This document shows, piece by piece, positions 26,504-36,272 of a stretch of DNA of 64,000 nt. The position numbers and the translations under genes are program-made. This DNA is from Pseudoflavitalea rhizosphaerae (GTDB lineage: Bacteria > Bacteroidota > Bacteroidia > Chitinophagales > Chitinophagaceae). Where the stretch lies: contig NZ_RCSU01000022.1 of the NCBI RefSeq assembly GCF_003991355.1, forward strand, positions 18,385-82,384. The letters run 5' to 3'. Each line of letters opens with the position of its first letter. Position 1 is the stretch's first letter. The notes below the pieces were generated by a model, which saw only the letters and a list, made by a program, of their open reading frames with translations, was not told the DNA's origin and did not search any database.

Positions 26504-28402
26504 ATGAACCGGATATTCTTTTATCTCTTCCTGTTGTTACCTGTGGGTGTTCATGCGGGGGATTCTGCTTCGGTGTTGAAGACAGGTGCTTTCCCTGATA
26601 CTTTTGATGTAGCCGGTCCTAATCTCGAACATATATCAAGATACACCGCTTACCGGATCGACAGCAGCAGAAAGGAAGGTATAGAAACGATAGCGCGGAG
26701 GTATGACCAGGGTGGTTTCCTGCCGATGCCGTTGAACCGTACACTCAACAATGGCTTCAACCCTTATCCGCTCTGGCTGCATGTAACAATCAGGAATACG
26801 GATAAGGATACCCGGCGTTACTGGTGGAGCCATTATAGTCATGCAGATAGTATTCTCGTATACCGCCGCACAGGTCCGGACAATTTCGTTTGTACAGACA
26901 CGTTATCCTATTATACCCCGTTACGCAACCGGAAGATACCTGTCCGTTTCCTGGCTACCGAATTGTTGCTGCAACCTGGTGAGTATGTTGAGCTGTTCAT
27001 AAAGGTGCGCAATATGCGCAGTACGCAGCATGCAATTGCCGATCTTACCACTCCAGACCATAACCTGCTTTGGGAAAAAGGGTTCTATTGGTCTATCGGG
27101 ATCTTTATCGGGTGTTTCTTGCTGGTAATGGTCTTTAGCCTGATCATCGGGATTTTTACAAGGGAGAGAATTTTTTTCTGGTATGGATTGTTTATTCTGC
27201 TTACTACCTGTGTAACGTTGATTGAAGAATTGCTGGTTACCGCCTTTCCCGGAAATGGTATATTCCCGGTGCTTACCCGCCTGCAGCCTCTGGCCCTGGT
27301 GATCATTGCGCAGGGCCTGCATTACCGTGTGGTGCGTTATATAGTCAGACCCTCCCGCCGGGAGCAATTCTTCCGTTACCTTGACAGGTTCAATTTGGCC
27401 GGTACTCTCTTTGGTGTGCTTGCGCTGCTCGGCTATGCTGCAGGGTTAGAACAGATAGAAGTAGGCCAGTTGGTCTTTGATGCTTTCCTATACACCGGCA
27501 TCATTGTGGTATGCCTCATGATGATTTCGATGTTTACGGTTATTTGTTTATCCGCATCCAAAGGCTGGCAATGGCTGGCATTTCCCATAGCCGGTTTCCT
27601 GAGCCTCTATTTCAATCCCGCCGGCTTCTGGCTGAACTATTCCGGATTGTTGCATTACTATGAGATCACCTATCCCAACTATTTTTACTGGACCATTTGC
27701 GGAGAGTTTGTGATACTAAGCTGCCTGCTGGCCTGGCGATACCGCGAAACGGTAAAGAAAAATTACCGCCTGTTGCAGGAACGGGCTATACAAGACAAAC
27801 AAATGTATCATCGGGAACTGGCAGTGCAGGAGCAGGAACGACGGCAGATTGCGCGGGACCTGCATGATGATCTCGGGGCTTCCATCAGCGCCATCAAACT
27901 GGTTATCTCAAACAGTTATGCGCACGACAAACATTTAATGGCTATGATCGGGAAGGCCAGCAATAACCTGCGTTATTTTTTTACCCTTTTATCGCTGGAT
28001 GGCATGGGTGAGCAAGGCATTTTTAATGCGTTGAGGAAAAAAGTGGAAGAGTTGAACCGCCTGGGAGTAGTTTCATTTTCATTTATTCCTGTTGGCAGCG
28101 ATGCGCTGATAGACCGGAGAATAGCGCAGGCCCTGTGGCGGATCAGCTCGGAATTGCTGAACAATATATTACGCCATGCAGGAGCTTCGGAGGCCAACCT
28201 GCAATTGATTGTTGATGATGAACAGGTGGTGCTGATGACGGAAGATAACGGTAAAGGGTATTCGCCCGGTCAACAGCACACTGGCATGGGACTGGGCAAT
28301 ATCCAGGCGCGCGCTTCGGAATTGCGGGGAGAGGTTCATATTTCCTCCGGCCCTGATGGTACAACCACCATTGTTACAATCCCACTCAATATAACATTAT
28401 GA
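26504..28402 (+). CDS. 7TM-DISM sensor histidine kinase (NarX/LytS-type HisKA_3)
   Basis: 632 aa. Signal peptide (about 1-18); extracellular 7TMR-DISMED2-type sensor domain (about 45-185, with NPYPLWLHVTIRNTDKDTRRYWWSHY); seven membrane helices (about 190-405); short coiled coil; HisKA_3 dimerisation domain with phospho-acceptor H454 in IARDLHDDLGASISAIK; HATPase_c domain with EDNGKGYSPG and GMGLGNIQARASELRGEV. DISM-type extracellular domains often bind carbohydrate. The stop overlaps the start of the response regulator gene (ATGA), so the pair is translationally coupled. Divergent from the 1102-aa secreted protein. Confidence 0.93.
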   Translation: MNRIFFYLFLLLPVGVHAGDSASVLKTGAFPDTFDVAGPNLEHISRYTAYRIDSSRKEGIETIARRYDQGGFLPMPLNRTLNNGFNPYPLWLHVTIRNTDKDTRRYWWSHYSHADSILVYRRTGPDNFVCTDTLSYYTPLRNRKIPVRFLATELLLQPGEYVELFIKVRNMRSTQHAIADLTTPDHNLLWEKGFYWSIGIFIGCFLLVMVFSLIIGIFTRERIFFWYGLFILLTTCVTLIEELLVTAFPGNGIFPVLTRLQPLALVIIAQGLHYRVVRYIVRPSRREQFFRYLDRFNLAGTLFGVLALLGYAAGLEQIEVGQLVFDAFLYTGIIVVCLMMISMFTVICLSASKGWQWLAFPIAGFLSLYFNPAGFWLNYSGLLHYYEITYPNYFYWTICGEFVILSCLLAWRYRETVKKNYRLLQERAIQDKQMYHRELAVQEQERRQIARDLHDDLGASISAIKLVISNSYAHDKHLMAMIGKASNNLRYFFTLLSLDGMGEQGIFNALRKKVEELNRLGVVSFSFIPVGSDALIDRRIAQALWRISSELLNNILRHAGASEANLQLIVDDEQVVLMTEDNGKGYSPGQQHTGMGLGNIQARASELRGEVHISSGPDGTTTIVTIPLNITL

Positions 28403-29028
28403 ACGGGAAACAATCTTATACCATACTTATAGCAGACGATCACCAGTTGTTTGTTGATGGCCTTGTGCGTATTCTGGAAGAAGATGGTGGTTATACCGTG
28501 CTGGGGACCTGTAATAGTGGACAGGAACTATTACACCTTTTGAATGATGAAGCCCCCAACCTGGTAATGCTGGATATTCAGTTGGGTAATATGAATGGAA
28601 TTGAATTGTGCCAAACCATCAGGCTGCGGTTTCCGGAGGTTCGGGTACTGTTTATTTCCATGTTCGAATCCCGCCGTATCATCCAGGAAGGCGAGGATGC
28701 CGGAGCCAGTGGTTTTATTCCCAAAACCTATGATGCCAACCAGGTAAAAGAAGTGATACAAAGGGTACTGGCCGGGGAACCTGTTTTCATGAAAGCGGAA
28801 GCGCCGGGAGACCAGGCCCTTCCTGAAACTGCAGGCATACTGCTGCTTACCAGGCGGGAAAAAGAGATCATTGCCATGATAAGACGTGGGCTTACTTCCA
28901 GGGGTATTGCTGAAGCTTTGAACCTGAGTGAATATACAATTGAAACGCATCGCCGGAATATTTTCCGCAAACTGAAATTGAAGTCAGTAGCGGAACTGCA
29001 CGCATTCGTATTTGGCCAGGAAGGATGA
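28399..29028 (+). CDS. LuxR/NarL-family response regulator
   Basis: 209 aa. Receiver domain (about 5-125) with acidic pocket ADDH, phospho-acceptor D59 in LVMLDIQLGN, and the conserved Ser and Lys in FISMFES and GFIPKTYD. C-terminal LuxR helix-turn-helix (about 145-205): LTRREKEIIAMIRRGLTSRG followed by LNLSEYTIETHRRNIFRKLKL. Cognate of the 7TM-DISM kinase by a 4-base overlap. Targets unknown; the divergent secreted-protein gene is the nearest candidate. Confidence 0.95.
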   Translation: MNGKQSYTILIADDHQLFVDGLVRILEEDGGYTVLGTCNSGQELLHLLNDEAPNLVMLDIQLGNMNGIELCQTIRLRFPEVRVLFISMFESRRIIQEGEDAGASGFIPKTYDANQVKEVIQRVLAGEPVFMKAEAPGDQALPETAGILLLTRREKEIIAMIRRGLTSRGIAEALNLSEYTIETHRRNIFRKLKLKSVAELHAFVFGQEG

Positions 29029-29106
29029 AACTTCGGGTAGACAATTACGGTAGCCCGCCAGTTTTTTCCACAATCCATATTCCTATTCATTTCCTACATT
29101 TGATCC

Positions 29107-29724
29107 ATGCCAACCAAAAACATCATCTTCGATCTCGGTGGAGTTCTTCTCAACCTGGACATCCCCAAAACCACGCAAGCCTTCGAGCAGCTCGGTGCGC
29201 CTGAATTCAAAACCCTTTTCGGACTTGGCCGGGCGGAATCTTTTCTCAAAGCCTACGAAGTTGGTTATATCAACGATGATGAATTCATTACCGATCTCGT
29301 GCAACTCACCGGTGGCAGGAGCCGCGATGAAGTAGTGCATGCCTGGAATGCCATGCTGCTGGACTTTCCGAAGGAACGCATCGAATTACTGGCGGAGCTC
29401 AGGAAAAAATACAATCTCTATTTATTCAGCAATACCAACGCTATTCATCTTTCTTCATTCGCGAAAACATTTTCCGATTCATTCAATGGCGCTTCGCTGG
29501 ATGGAGAATTCAGCAAAGCCTGGTACAGTCATCTTATCAAACTAAGAAAACCGGATGTGGAGTCGTTTGAGTTCATCATCAGAGACGGAGGGCTCAATCC
29601 ATCCGAGTCAGTCTTCATAGATGATGCGCTCGTAAATGTGGAAGGTGCGCGCAAGGCAGGGTTGAACGGCATTCACCTGGAACCCGGGAAAACCATTCTT
29701 GATCTGGATTGGAACCTCAGTTAA
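29107..29724 (+). CDS. HAD-superfamily phosphatase (subfamily IA, YihX-like)
   Basis: 205 aa, cytosolic. Motif I IIFDLGGVLLNLD with nucleophile D9 and Gly at +2, as in YihX-type sugar-phosphate phosphatases; motif II in LYLFSNTN; Lys of motif III in IKLRKPDVESFEF; motif IV in SVFIDDALVNVEGARKAGL. An alpha-helical cap (about 18-85) is typical of subfamily IA. YihX acts on alpha-glucose-1-phosphate, but substrate cannot be predicted from sequence here. A TACATTTG element ends only four bases before the ATG, probably too close to be its promoter. Confidence 0.88.
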   Translation: MPTKNIIFDLGGVLLNLDIPKTTQAFEQLGAPEFKTLFGLGRAESFLKAYEVGYINDDEFITDLVQLTGGRSRDEVVHAWNAMLLDFPKERIELLAELRKKYNLYLFSNTNAIHLSSFAKTFSDSFNGASLDGEFSKAWYSHLIKLRKPDVESFEFIIRDGGLNPSESVFIDDALVNVEGARKAGLNGIHLEPGKTILDLDWNLS

Positions 29725-29733
29725 GTAAGCGGA

Positions 29734-30000
29734 TTATTTCACTTCTTCAAAATCGATATAATCGCCGGCCTTTTCCTTTGGTGGATTAGGTCTTGGCGCG
29801 GAGCTTGCGCCGGACTGATAATTGTTCTGATTATTCTGCGCAGCCTGTTGTTGTTGCTGTGCAGTATTCATGGCACTGTGAAATTCTTTCACCTGTTGCC
29901 TCATTCTTTTAGACACCACAAACAACGGCAACAGGAACCTGAAGACGAACCTGATGGCCAGATAGCCGACGATGATCCAAAGTATAAGTTTCCAAGACAT
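29734..30000 (-). CDS. DUF4834 family small membrane protein
   Basis: 88 aa. An N-terminal membrane helix (about 3-28, LILWIIVGYLAIRFVFRFLLPLFVV), a Gln/Asn-rich linker (about 48-62) and the family's conserved tail KAGDYIDFEEVK. Function unknown. Last gene of a minus-strand group with the 113-aa protein and the holin-like protein. Confidence 0.82.
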   Translation of the reverse strand: MSWKLILWIIVGYLAIRFVFRFLLPLFVVSKRMRQQVKEFHSAMNTAQQQQQAAQNNQNNYQSGASSAPRPNPPKEKAGDYIDFEEVK

Positions 30001-30057
30001 GTTGTAAAGATACTATGCGGGGGCCAAAAAACTGTTAAGGCACTGCAAAACCGGACC

Positions 30058-30399
30058 TCATTTCTTACGGGTCCAGCGCTCCATCAATCTTTCGAGGGCT
30101 TCGGAGATCTTGTTCGCTACCAGTGGAACCAGTTGTTGCAGCAATACCTGGATGCTTTCCGTACTCAGCAATCCCTGGATAAAGCCGGTGCCGTAGCTGG
30201 CTTCTTCCTCTTCGCGCTTTTGTTTTCTTCTGCGACGTCCGCGGAAAATGCTGTTCCAGCCCATCTTGTAGAAGTTGTCCTGCAGATGATCGAAGCTATC
30301 GTCCAGGTGTAGTTCGATATCTTTTGCTTTCAGTTGCAGTTTGAAGATCTCCTTTTCCAGTTCATAGAGTGTATCGATACTGCTGGTGGACCTTGCCAT
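30058..30399 (-). CDS. small conserved-looking protein, function unknown
   Basis: 113 aa, soluble. Starts with a helix of heptad character (LYELEKEIFKLQLKAKDIELHLDDSFDHL is broken at conserved-looking positions), followed by a basic stretch RGRRRRKQKREEEE and an amphipathic C-terminal helix. It looks like a helical partner of the holin-like membrane protein encoded 44 bases upstream on the same strand. No family could be named. Confidence 0.7.
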   Translation of the reverse strand: MARSTSSIDTLYELEKEIFKLQLKAKDIELHLDDSFDHLQDNFYKMGWNSIFRGRRRRKQKREEEEASYGTGFIQGLLSTESIQVLLQQLVPLVANKISEALERLMERWTRKK

Positions 30400-30443
30400 A
30401 TGATTGAGTGATTAAGTGTGAATTAAAATTGGGAGAGCGGGAC

Positions 30444-30830
30444 CTAATCTTCGTCGTTATCCGATTTGTTGATCTTTACTTCCTCACGTGCGCGGAGGAT
30501 GATGCTCCGGATAATGGGGTTCACAAAAAGTTTTTCGCGGAAAACCGCAATGAAAATAAAAAGAACGATCAGAATAATACTGGTAAGGCCGAATCCTTTC
30601 ACGTAACTTTGTGTGAGTTCGGAAAGCCAGAAACCAAGGCACATTCCCGCAAAGATGAGGATCAGAAAGGCAATGAAGGCTGCAATCACCATCCAGGCAA
30701 GCAGTCCCATGGATTTGGAAAAGATCCTGATGGCCTGCAACCGGAAGATTTCAGACTTGGTCTCTACATAAACTTTCAGCAGTTCTTTGTTTTCCCTGAA
30801 GAAGTCGCCCAGATTATCCGGTTGATTCAT
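30444..30830 (-). CDS. phage-holin-family (DUF1469-like) membrane protein
   Basis: 128 aa. An amphipathic N-terminal helix (about 8-40) is followed by a hairpin of two membrane segments (about 42-70 and 80-103) and a charged tail (about 112-128, EEVKINKSDNDED). This is the layout of the Phage_holin_3_6/DUF1469 family, chromosomal proteins in Bacteroidota with no proven holin activity. First gene of the three-gene minus-strand envelope operon. Confidence 0.8.
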   Translation of the reverse strand: MNQPDNLGDFFRENKELLKVYVETKSEIFRLQAIRIFSKSMGLLAWMVIAAFIAFLILIFAGMCLGFWLSELTQSYVKGFGLTSIILIVLFIFIAVFREKLFVNPIIRSIILRAREEVKINKSDNDED

Positions 30831-30934
30831 AATGCGATGGATTTGTTTTAAAGTTACTTACTATTACCTGAAAGCGCATTTAAAATATACTCCATATAAC
30901 TTTTATGCCACCCTTCTGTGGCAAAAACCAGATT

Positions 30935-30967
30935 TTTGGAAGTAATACCTTATTTACCTTACCTTTG
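30935..30967 (+). promoter_or_regulatory. promoter of rimP-nusA-infB
   Basis: Bacteroidota-type promoter with -33 TTTG (30935-30938), a 21-base spacer and -7 TACCTTTG (30960-30967). Transcription should begin near 30974, giving a leader of about 65 bases that contains the hairpin at 30987-31013. Confidence 0.7.
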
Positions 30968-30986
30968 CCTCGGCAAAAGATGAAGT

Positions 30987-31013
30987 AGAAGGGAACGGGG
31001 TCCGTTCCCTTCT
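30987..31013 (+). promoter_or_regulatory. strong leader hairpin before rimP (candidate attenuator)
   Basis: Perfect 12-bp stem, arms AGAAGGGAACGG and CCGTTCCCTTCT, loop GGT, followed by TTATTT. It lies between the promoter and the rimP ATG (24 bases downstream), where an intrinsic terminator would control the whole operon, which encodes the termination factor NusA. The T-tract is short, so attenuation is possible but not certain. Confidence 0.6.
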
Positions 31014-31037
31014 TTATTTCCCTGCAGTAAAGGACAT

Positions 31038-31538
31038 ATGAGTACGGAAACACAAATTCAGGCAATTGAAAAGTTGGTGAGTGCAATCATAGCCGAAGAT
31101 CCGGCGATCTTCCTGGTTGAGACCAGGATCAAGCCTACCAATAATGTAAAGATTTTTCTCGATGGCGACAATGGTATCACAATCGAGCAATGTATCGCTA
31201 TCAACAGGGCATTATACAAGCAGGTAGAGGGTTCGGGCCTTTTCCCGAATGATGATTTCTCACTTGAAGTTTCTTCTCCCGGCTTAGATGAGCCGCTGAA
31301 ACTGCCCCGCCAGTTCAGGAAAAATACCGGCAGAGTGGTGGAAGTAATGCTACTGGATGGGAGCAAGATCGAGGGGAAACTGATCGAAGCAAAAGAGGAT
31401 TCAATTGTAGTAGAAGAAATAAAGTCCAAAAAGCCGATATCCCAGAAACATAGGCCAACCGCCAAACAGGTAGAGCTGGTGCTGCGTGAATTACCGCTGA
31501 AAGAAGTAAAATCAACAAAAATTCAAATAACATTTTAA
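31038..31538 (+). CDS. rimP: ribosome maturation factor RimP
   Basis: 166 aa. Two-domain RimP fold: N-terminal domain (about 8-90) with the conserved DGDNGITIEQC and FSLEVSSPGLDEPL, and C-terminal SH3-like domain (about 95-165) beginning at RQFRKNTGRVVEV. Needed for 30S subunit maturation. First gene of the classic rimP-nusA-infB operon, which supports the call. Preceded by a clear promoter and a strong hairpin. Confidence 0.95.
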   Translation: MSTETQIQAIEKLVSAIIAEDPAIFLVETRIKPTNNVKIFLDGDNGITIEQCIAINRALYKQVEGSGLFPNDDFSLEVSSPGLDEPLKLPRQFRKNTGRVVEVMLLDGSKIEGKLIEAKEDSIVVEEIKSKKPISQKHRPTAKQVELVLRELPLKEVKSTKIQITF

Positions 31539-31643
31539 AAAAGGCCACAACACATGAGGGCCGTAGCGGCCGGGACTGATCCTGGCAGTGCTGCGTATCC
31601 GGTGGCAAACAATTCCGAAACAGGATTTTATAAATTATAGTTT

Positions 31644-32891
31644 ATGGCAAGTATCAACCTGATTGAAGCTTTCCAGGAGTTCAAGGAAGCTGAAAATATT
31701 GATCGTCCCACGATGATGAAAGTAGTGGAAGATGTGTTCAAAACCCTGCTCCGTAAGAAATACGGCAGTGATGAGAACTTTGACGTGATCGTGAACGCAG
31801 AGAAAGGTGACCTTGAGATCTTCCGTCGCCGGATGATCGTGGAAGATGGCGCTGTAGCTGATCCGCTCGCCGAGATCGCTTACAGTGATGCCGTAAAGAT
31901 CGAGCCTGACTTCGAAGTGGGTGAAGAACTCTACGAAGAGGTGAACATCCTCGATTTCGGCCGCCGCGCCATCCTTGCCGCCAAACAAACACTCGCCAGC
32001 CGGATCTCCGATCTGAAGAAGAATGTACTGGTTAAAAAATATGGCGACCGCGTTGGAGAGATCACAAGCGCTGAGGTTTACCAGGTGTGGAAGAAGGAGA
32101 TCCTTCTCCTGGACGAGGAAGGCAATGAGCTGATCCTCCCCAAATCCGAGCAAATTCCGCAGGATTACTTCAAGAAAGGTGAGAATATCCGCGCCGTTGT
32201 GAAAAAAGTGGAATTAAAAAATAATTCACCAGTAATCATTCTTTCCCGCACCTCTCCCTCATTTCTTGCTAAATTGCTTGAAATTGAGGTCCCGGAGATC
32301 TTTGACGGCCTGATAGTGATCAAAAAGATCGTTCGTGAGCCCGGCGAAAGAGCGAAAGTAGCCGTGGAATCTTACGATGACCGTATCGATCCTGTTGGCG
32401 CCTGCGTAGGTATGAAAGGTAGCCGTATCCACGGGATCGTTCGCGAACTGAAGAATGAAAATATCGACGTAATCAACTGGACCAACAATATCAACCTGCT
32501 GATCCAACGTTCACTGACCCCCGCAAGGATCACCAGTATGGACCTGAATAACGACACCAAACAGGCGAATGTTTACCTCAAACCAGACCAGGTATCACTG
32601 GCCATCGGTAAAAAAGGTGTGAACATCAAACTGGCGCAGGAATTGACAGGTTTCAGCATAGACGTTTACCGCGATACCGAAGGTGAGCCCCAGGAATTTG
32701 ATATTGACCTGGAAGAATTCAGCGATGAGATCGAAACATGGATCATCGATGAGTTCAAACGCATCGGTTGCGATACCGCACGCAGCGTACTGGACCTGAC
32801 ACCCGAAGAACTGGAAAGAAGAACAGACCTGGAAAAAGAAACGATCGACAGTGTTCGCAAGATTCTGAAAGAAGAGTTTGAGAAAGAATAA
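31644..32891 (+). CDS. nusA: transcription termination/antitermination factor NusA
   Basis: 415 aa, the shorter Bacteroidota form without the C-terminal acidic repeats of enterobacteria. NusA N-domain (about 5-125), S1 domain (about 132-198), KH1 and KH2 (about 225-345) with the conserved DPVGACVGMKGSRI and LAIGKKGVNIKLA motifs, and a helical tail. Binds RNA polymerase and nascent RNA. Separated from rimP by 105 bases and from infB by 80, within one operon. Confidence 0.96.
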   Translation: MASINLIEAFQEFKEAENIDRPTMMKVVEDVFKTLLRKKYGSDENFDVIVNAEKGDLEIFRRRMIVEDGAVADPLAEIAYSDAVKIEPDFEVGEELYEEVNILDFGRRAILAAKQTLASRISDLKKNVLVKKYGDRVGEITSAEVYQVWKKEILLLDEEGNELILPKSEQIPQDYFKKGENIRAVVKKVELKNNSPVIILSRTSPSFLAKLLEIEVPEIFDGLIVIKKIVREPGERAKVAVESYDDRIDPVGACVGMKGSRIHGIVRELKNENIDVINWTNNINLLIQRSLTPARITSMDLNNDTKQANVYLKPDQVSLAIGKKGVNIKLAQELTGFSIDVYRDTEGEPQEFDIDLEEFSDEIETWIIDEFKRIGCDTARSVLDLTPEELERRTDLEKETIDSVRKILKEEFEKE

Positions 32892-32971
32892 ATAGCCGGG
32901 AGCCCCGCTCCCTTCTGGATTTTTTCCGCCTCAAACAGCTTACAAACTAAAAAATTGTCTTACAATAACGA

Positions 32972-35900
32972 ATGGCAGAAACAACAACACCCAGATTAAT
33001 GGCCGCAGCCAAGGAATTCAACGTAGGGAAAGAAACCCTGGTTGATTACCTGGTAGGCAAGGGATTTAGCAAAGACGATCTCAAACCTACGTCAAAACTG
33101 ACGGAGGATATGTATCGTGCTTTGCAACAAGAGTTCCAGAGCGATAAGGTGGCGAAGCTTAAGAGCGACCAGATCGATCTGCCTAAAGGAAGCCTTGAGG
33201 CCAAGAAAAAGAAGGAAGAAGAAGCTACCTTATTCAAAAAAGAAGTTTCTAAAAAAGAACCGGAAGAAGCGAAGAAAGAAGAGCCACAGTCTCCGGTTGT
33301 ACAGCCTGCAGCTGAGGAAGCGCCTGTAATGGAAGAAAAACCAAAGCAGGAAGAAACTCAGCCCCAGCCACAAGCTCCTGTTCAAACTCAGCCAGAGCCC
33401 GAAGTAGTGAAAGTGGAAGTACCGGAAATTGAAGGGCCAAAGGTTTATGATAAGATCGACCTCTCCGCCATCGATTCTTCCACAAGGCCAAAGAAGAACC
33501 AGCCTAAGAAAAAAGAAGAGCCGGTTCAACCTGAAGTGAAAGAAGAGCCTGTTGCAGAAACAGCTCCTGTAGCTGAACCCAAAGAGGAAGTAAAGAAGGA
33601 AGAAAAGATAGAAGAGAAGGAACAGCCTGTTGAAAAACAAGCTGAGCCGGAAAATATTCCACCGGCTATCGTAGAAGAACAACCGAAGGCAGAAGAGAAG
33701 AGATCAGAAACCAGGAAAGTAGAAAAGCCGAAAGAAGAAGTTAAGCCGGTTCCTGAAATTGTTGAGGAATCAAAAGAAGCCGAACCTGTATCAGATGATG
33801 AAGCAGGTCCGGTCATTGAAAATATTAAGGCAACAAAATTGGAAGGTCCTAAGATATTGGGTAAGATCGAACTGCCTGTAGGCAATGATCGTTCTAAATC
33901 CAACCAGGCACAAACGCAGCAGCAGCAACAGCAGCAACAACAGCAGGGAGAGGAAAAACGGAAACGTAAGCGTATCCCCATCGAGAAGAGAGATCAGCAA
34001 ACGCCTCAGCAGAAAGCAGCCCACCTGTTCAAGAAACCGGAAGGCCAGCAACAGCGCCAGGGCGGTCATGGCGGCCAGCAAGGCGGTTTCCAGCGCGGGA
34101 ATCAGCAAGGCGGCGGCTTCAATCGCGGCGGTGGTCAGCGCGGCGGTCAACGTACCGGTGGCAAGTTTGTTCAGCGAGAGCCTAAAGAGATCAACGAGAA
34201 AGAAATTCAGAATAAGATCCGCGAAACCCAGGCGAAACTCGCAGGCACCAGTGGCCGCGGTAAGAGCCTCAAAGCAAAATACCGTCGTGAAAAACGTCAG
34301 GGAATCGCAGATAACGGGGCAGAAGGCGATATGCAGGATAGCAAACTGCAGGTAACGGAATTCATCAGCGTAAGCGAGCTCGCCAACCTGATGGACGTGA
34401 ACTTTGCAGATGTGATCTCAAAATGTATGAGCCTCGGTCTGATGGTAAGTATCAACCAGCGCCTTGACGCTGAAGTGATCGAGCTTGTGGCCAATGAATT
34501 TGGTTTTGATGTTGAATTTATCGACATGGAAAAACAAATGGCCATGGAGGAAGAAGAAGAAGTGGATGAAGAAGATGAACTGCAACCACGCGCTCCCATC
34601 GTTACCATCATGGGTCACGTTGACCACGGTAAAACTTCATTGCTCGACTATATCCGCAATGCCAATGTAGTAGCCGGTGAGGCAGGTGGTATCACCCAGC
34701 ACATCGGTGCCTATGAGGTAACAGTGAAGAACGGTCAGAAGATCACCTTCCTCGATACACCCGGTCACGAAGCATTTACGGCCATGCGTGCCCGTGGTGC
34801 CAAAGTAACCGATATCGCGGTGATTGTGGTGGCTGCAGACGATGCAGTGATGCCGCAAACCAAGGAAGCCATCAGCCACGCACAGGCAGCAGGCGTTCCC
34901 ATGATCTTTGCCATCAACAAGATCGATAAAGACGGAGCCAACCCGCAAAAGATATACGAACAACTCGCAGGCATGAACCTCCTCGTGGAAGAATGGGGCG
35001 GCAAATTCCAAAGCCAGCAACTCAGCGCCAAGAAAGGTCTCAATGTAGACAACCTCCTGGAGAAGATCCTCCTCGAAGCTGAACTGCTGAACCTGAAAGC
35101 CAACCCGGACAGGGAAGCTTCCGGTTCCATCATCGAAGCTACGCTCGACAAAGGCCGTGGTTATGTGGCCACTGTACTGGTTCAGAACGGTACCCTCAAA
35201 CAAGGTGACCTGGTGGTATCCGGACAATTCTACGGTCGTGTGAAAGCGATGTTCAATGAAAGGAACAAGCGCATGGAAGATGCACCGCCATCTACTCCGG
35301 CACTGATCCTCGGTCTGAACGGAGCGCCGCAGGCTGGTGAGAAATTCAAAGTATACGAAGACGAATCTGAAGCCAAAGATGTGGCTAACCGCCGCGCGCA
35401 GATCCTGCGTGAACAGGGCCTCAGGACCAAGAAACATATCACGCTCGATGAGATCGGACGCCGTCTGGCTCTCGGAAACTTCAAACAACTGAACCTGATC
35501 ATCAAAGGTGACGTGGACGGTTCTGTAGAAGCGTTGAGCGATTCACTGCAGAAACTCTCTACTGAAGAGATCGTGGTGAGTGTTGTGCACAAGGCTGTAG
35601 GCGCCATCACAGAAAGTGATGTACTCCTCGCAACGGCTTCAGACGCCATCGTGATCGGTTTCAACGTTCGTCCTTCTCTTTCAGCAGCCAAGGTTGCCGA
35701 GCATGAAGGTGTTGAGATCAAGTTGTACTCCATCATCTACAACGCCATCGAAGAGATCAAGTCCGCGATGGAAGGTATGTTGGAGCCGAAGATCCAGGAG
35801 AGGATCGTAGCCAACGTGGAAGTCCGCAACGTGTTCAAGTTCGACAAGGCTACCGTAGCCGGTTGTTACGTACTGGACGGAAAGATTGCACGCAACTCCA

Positions 35901-36109
35901 AGATCCGCATCATCCGCGATGGTATCGTGGAATTCCCGAAAGGCGAAGGCAAATCCGGCGAACTCGCTTCACTGAAACGATACAAAGACGACGTGAAGGA
36001 TGTTTCAGCTGGCATGGAATGCGGTCTTACCATCAAGAACTTCGATAATATCCAGGTAGGTGATATCGTGGAAGCTTTTGAAGAAGAAGAAGTAAAACGT
36101 ACATTATAA
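32972..36109 (+). CDS. infB: translation initiation factor IF-2
   Basis: 1045 aa. IF2_N-type helical domain (about 8-58). A long low-complexity linker (about 65-410) is first Glu/Lys/Pro-rich, then has an 11-residue Gln run encoded by CAG/CAA (near 33917-33949), then a Gly/Arg/Gln-rich stretch. The G domain has G1 GHVDHGKT (548-555), G3 DTPGHEAF and G4 NKID, followed by the beta-barrel domains and C1/C2 (fMet-tRNA binding) to the end. Places initiator tRNA on the 30S subunit. Last gene of the operon; a terminator follows at 36128. Confidence 0.97.
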   Translation: MAETTTPRLMAAAKEFNVGKETLVDYLVGKGFSKDDLKPTSKLTEDMYRALQQEFQSDKVAKLKSDQIDLPKGSLEAKKKKEEEATLFKKEVSKKEPEEAKKEEPQSPVVQPAAEEAPVMEEKPKQEETQPQPQAPVQTQPEPEVVKVEVPEIEGPKVYDKIDLSAIDSSTRPKKNQPKKKEEPVQPEVKEEPVAETAPVAEPKEEVKKEEKIEEKEQPVEKQAEPENIPPAIVEEQPKAEEKRSETRKVEKPKEEVKPVPEIVEESKEAEPVSDDEAGPVIENIKATKLEGPKILGKIELPVGNDRSKSNQAQTQQQQQQQQQQGEEKRKRKRIPIEKRDQQTPQQKAAHLFKKPEGQQQRQGGHGGQQGGFQRGNQQGGGFNRGGGQRGGQRTGGKFVQREPKEINEKEIQNKIRETQAKLAGTSGRGKSLKAKYRREKRQGIADNGAEGDMQDSKLQVTEFISVSELANLMDVNFADVISKCMSLGLMVSINQRLDAEVIELVANEFGFDVEFIDMEKQMAMEEEEEVDEEDELQPRAPIVTIMGHVDHGKTSLLDYIRNANVVAGEAGGITQHIGAYEVTVKNGQKITFLDTPGHEAFTAMRARGAKVTDIAVIVVAADDAVMPQTKEAISHAQAAGVPMIFAINKIDKDGANPQKIYEQLAGMNLLVEEWGGKFQSQQLSAKKGLNVDNLLEKILLEAELLNLKANPDREASGSIIEATLDKGRGYVATVLVQNGTLKQGDLVVSGQFYGRVKAMFNERNKRMEDAPPSTPALILGLNGAPQAGEKFKVYEDESEAKDVANRRAQILREQGLRTKKHITLDEIGRRLALGNFKQLNLIIKGDVDGSVEALSDSLQKLSTEEIVVSVVHKAVGAITESDVLLATASDAIVIGFNVRPSLSAAKVAEHEGVEIKLYSIIYNAIEEIKSAMEGMLEPKIQERIVANVEVRNVFKFDKATVAGCYVLDGKIARNSKIRIIRDGIVEFPKGEGKSGELASLKRYKDDVKDVSAGMECGLTIKNFDNIQVGDIVEAFEEEEVKRTL

Positions 36110-36127
36110 TTTGAACTGATACAAGGC

Positions 36128-36177
36128 AAGGCACAAGGTAAACTGTTATCCAGCGTTTCTCCTTGTGCCTTTTTTTC
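36128..36177 (+). terminator. terminator after infB
   Basis: Perfect 11-bp arms AAGGCACAAGG (36128-36138) and CCTTGTGCCTT (36161-36171) with a 22-base loop, followed by seven T. Confidence 0.85.
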
Positions 36178-36242
36178 TTTGTTCTGCGCCTTAAAACCTT
36201 GTTAATAAGAAAGAGGAAACGCAGAATATCTGACCGGAAAAG

Positions 36243-36250
36243 TATTTTTG
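36243..36250 (+). promoter_or_regulatory. candidate -7 element for the SurA-like gene
   Basis: TATTTTTG, a perfect TAnnTTTG, 22 bases before the ATG at 36273. No TTTG at the expected -33 distance, so it is partial evidence only. Confidence 0.45.
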
Positions 36251-36272
36251 AGCATATCCATTTCATAAGAAT

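Noticed and set aside
30880..31086. 68-aa minus-strand frame upstream of rimP
   Set aside because: It spans the promoter and leader hairpin of rimP and has no domain.
33911..33949. CAG/CAA trinucleotide repeat as an independent repeat element
   Set aside because: It is in frame within IF-2 and codes a Gln run, so it is part of the protein linker.
34637..35488. 283-aa open frame antisense to infB
   Set aside because: Lies wholly inside the conserved G domain of IF-2 and shows no family features; it is a frame shadow.
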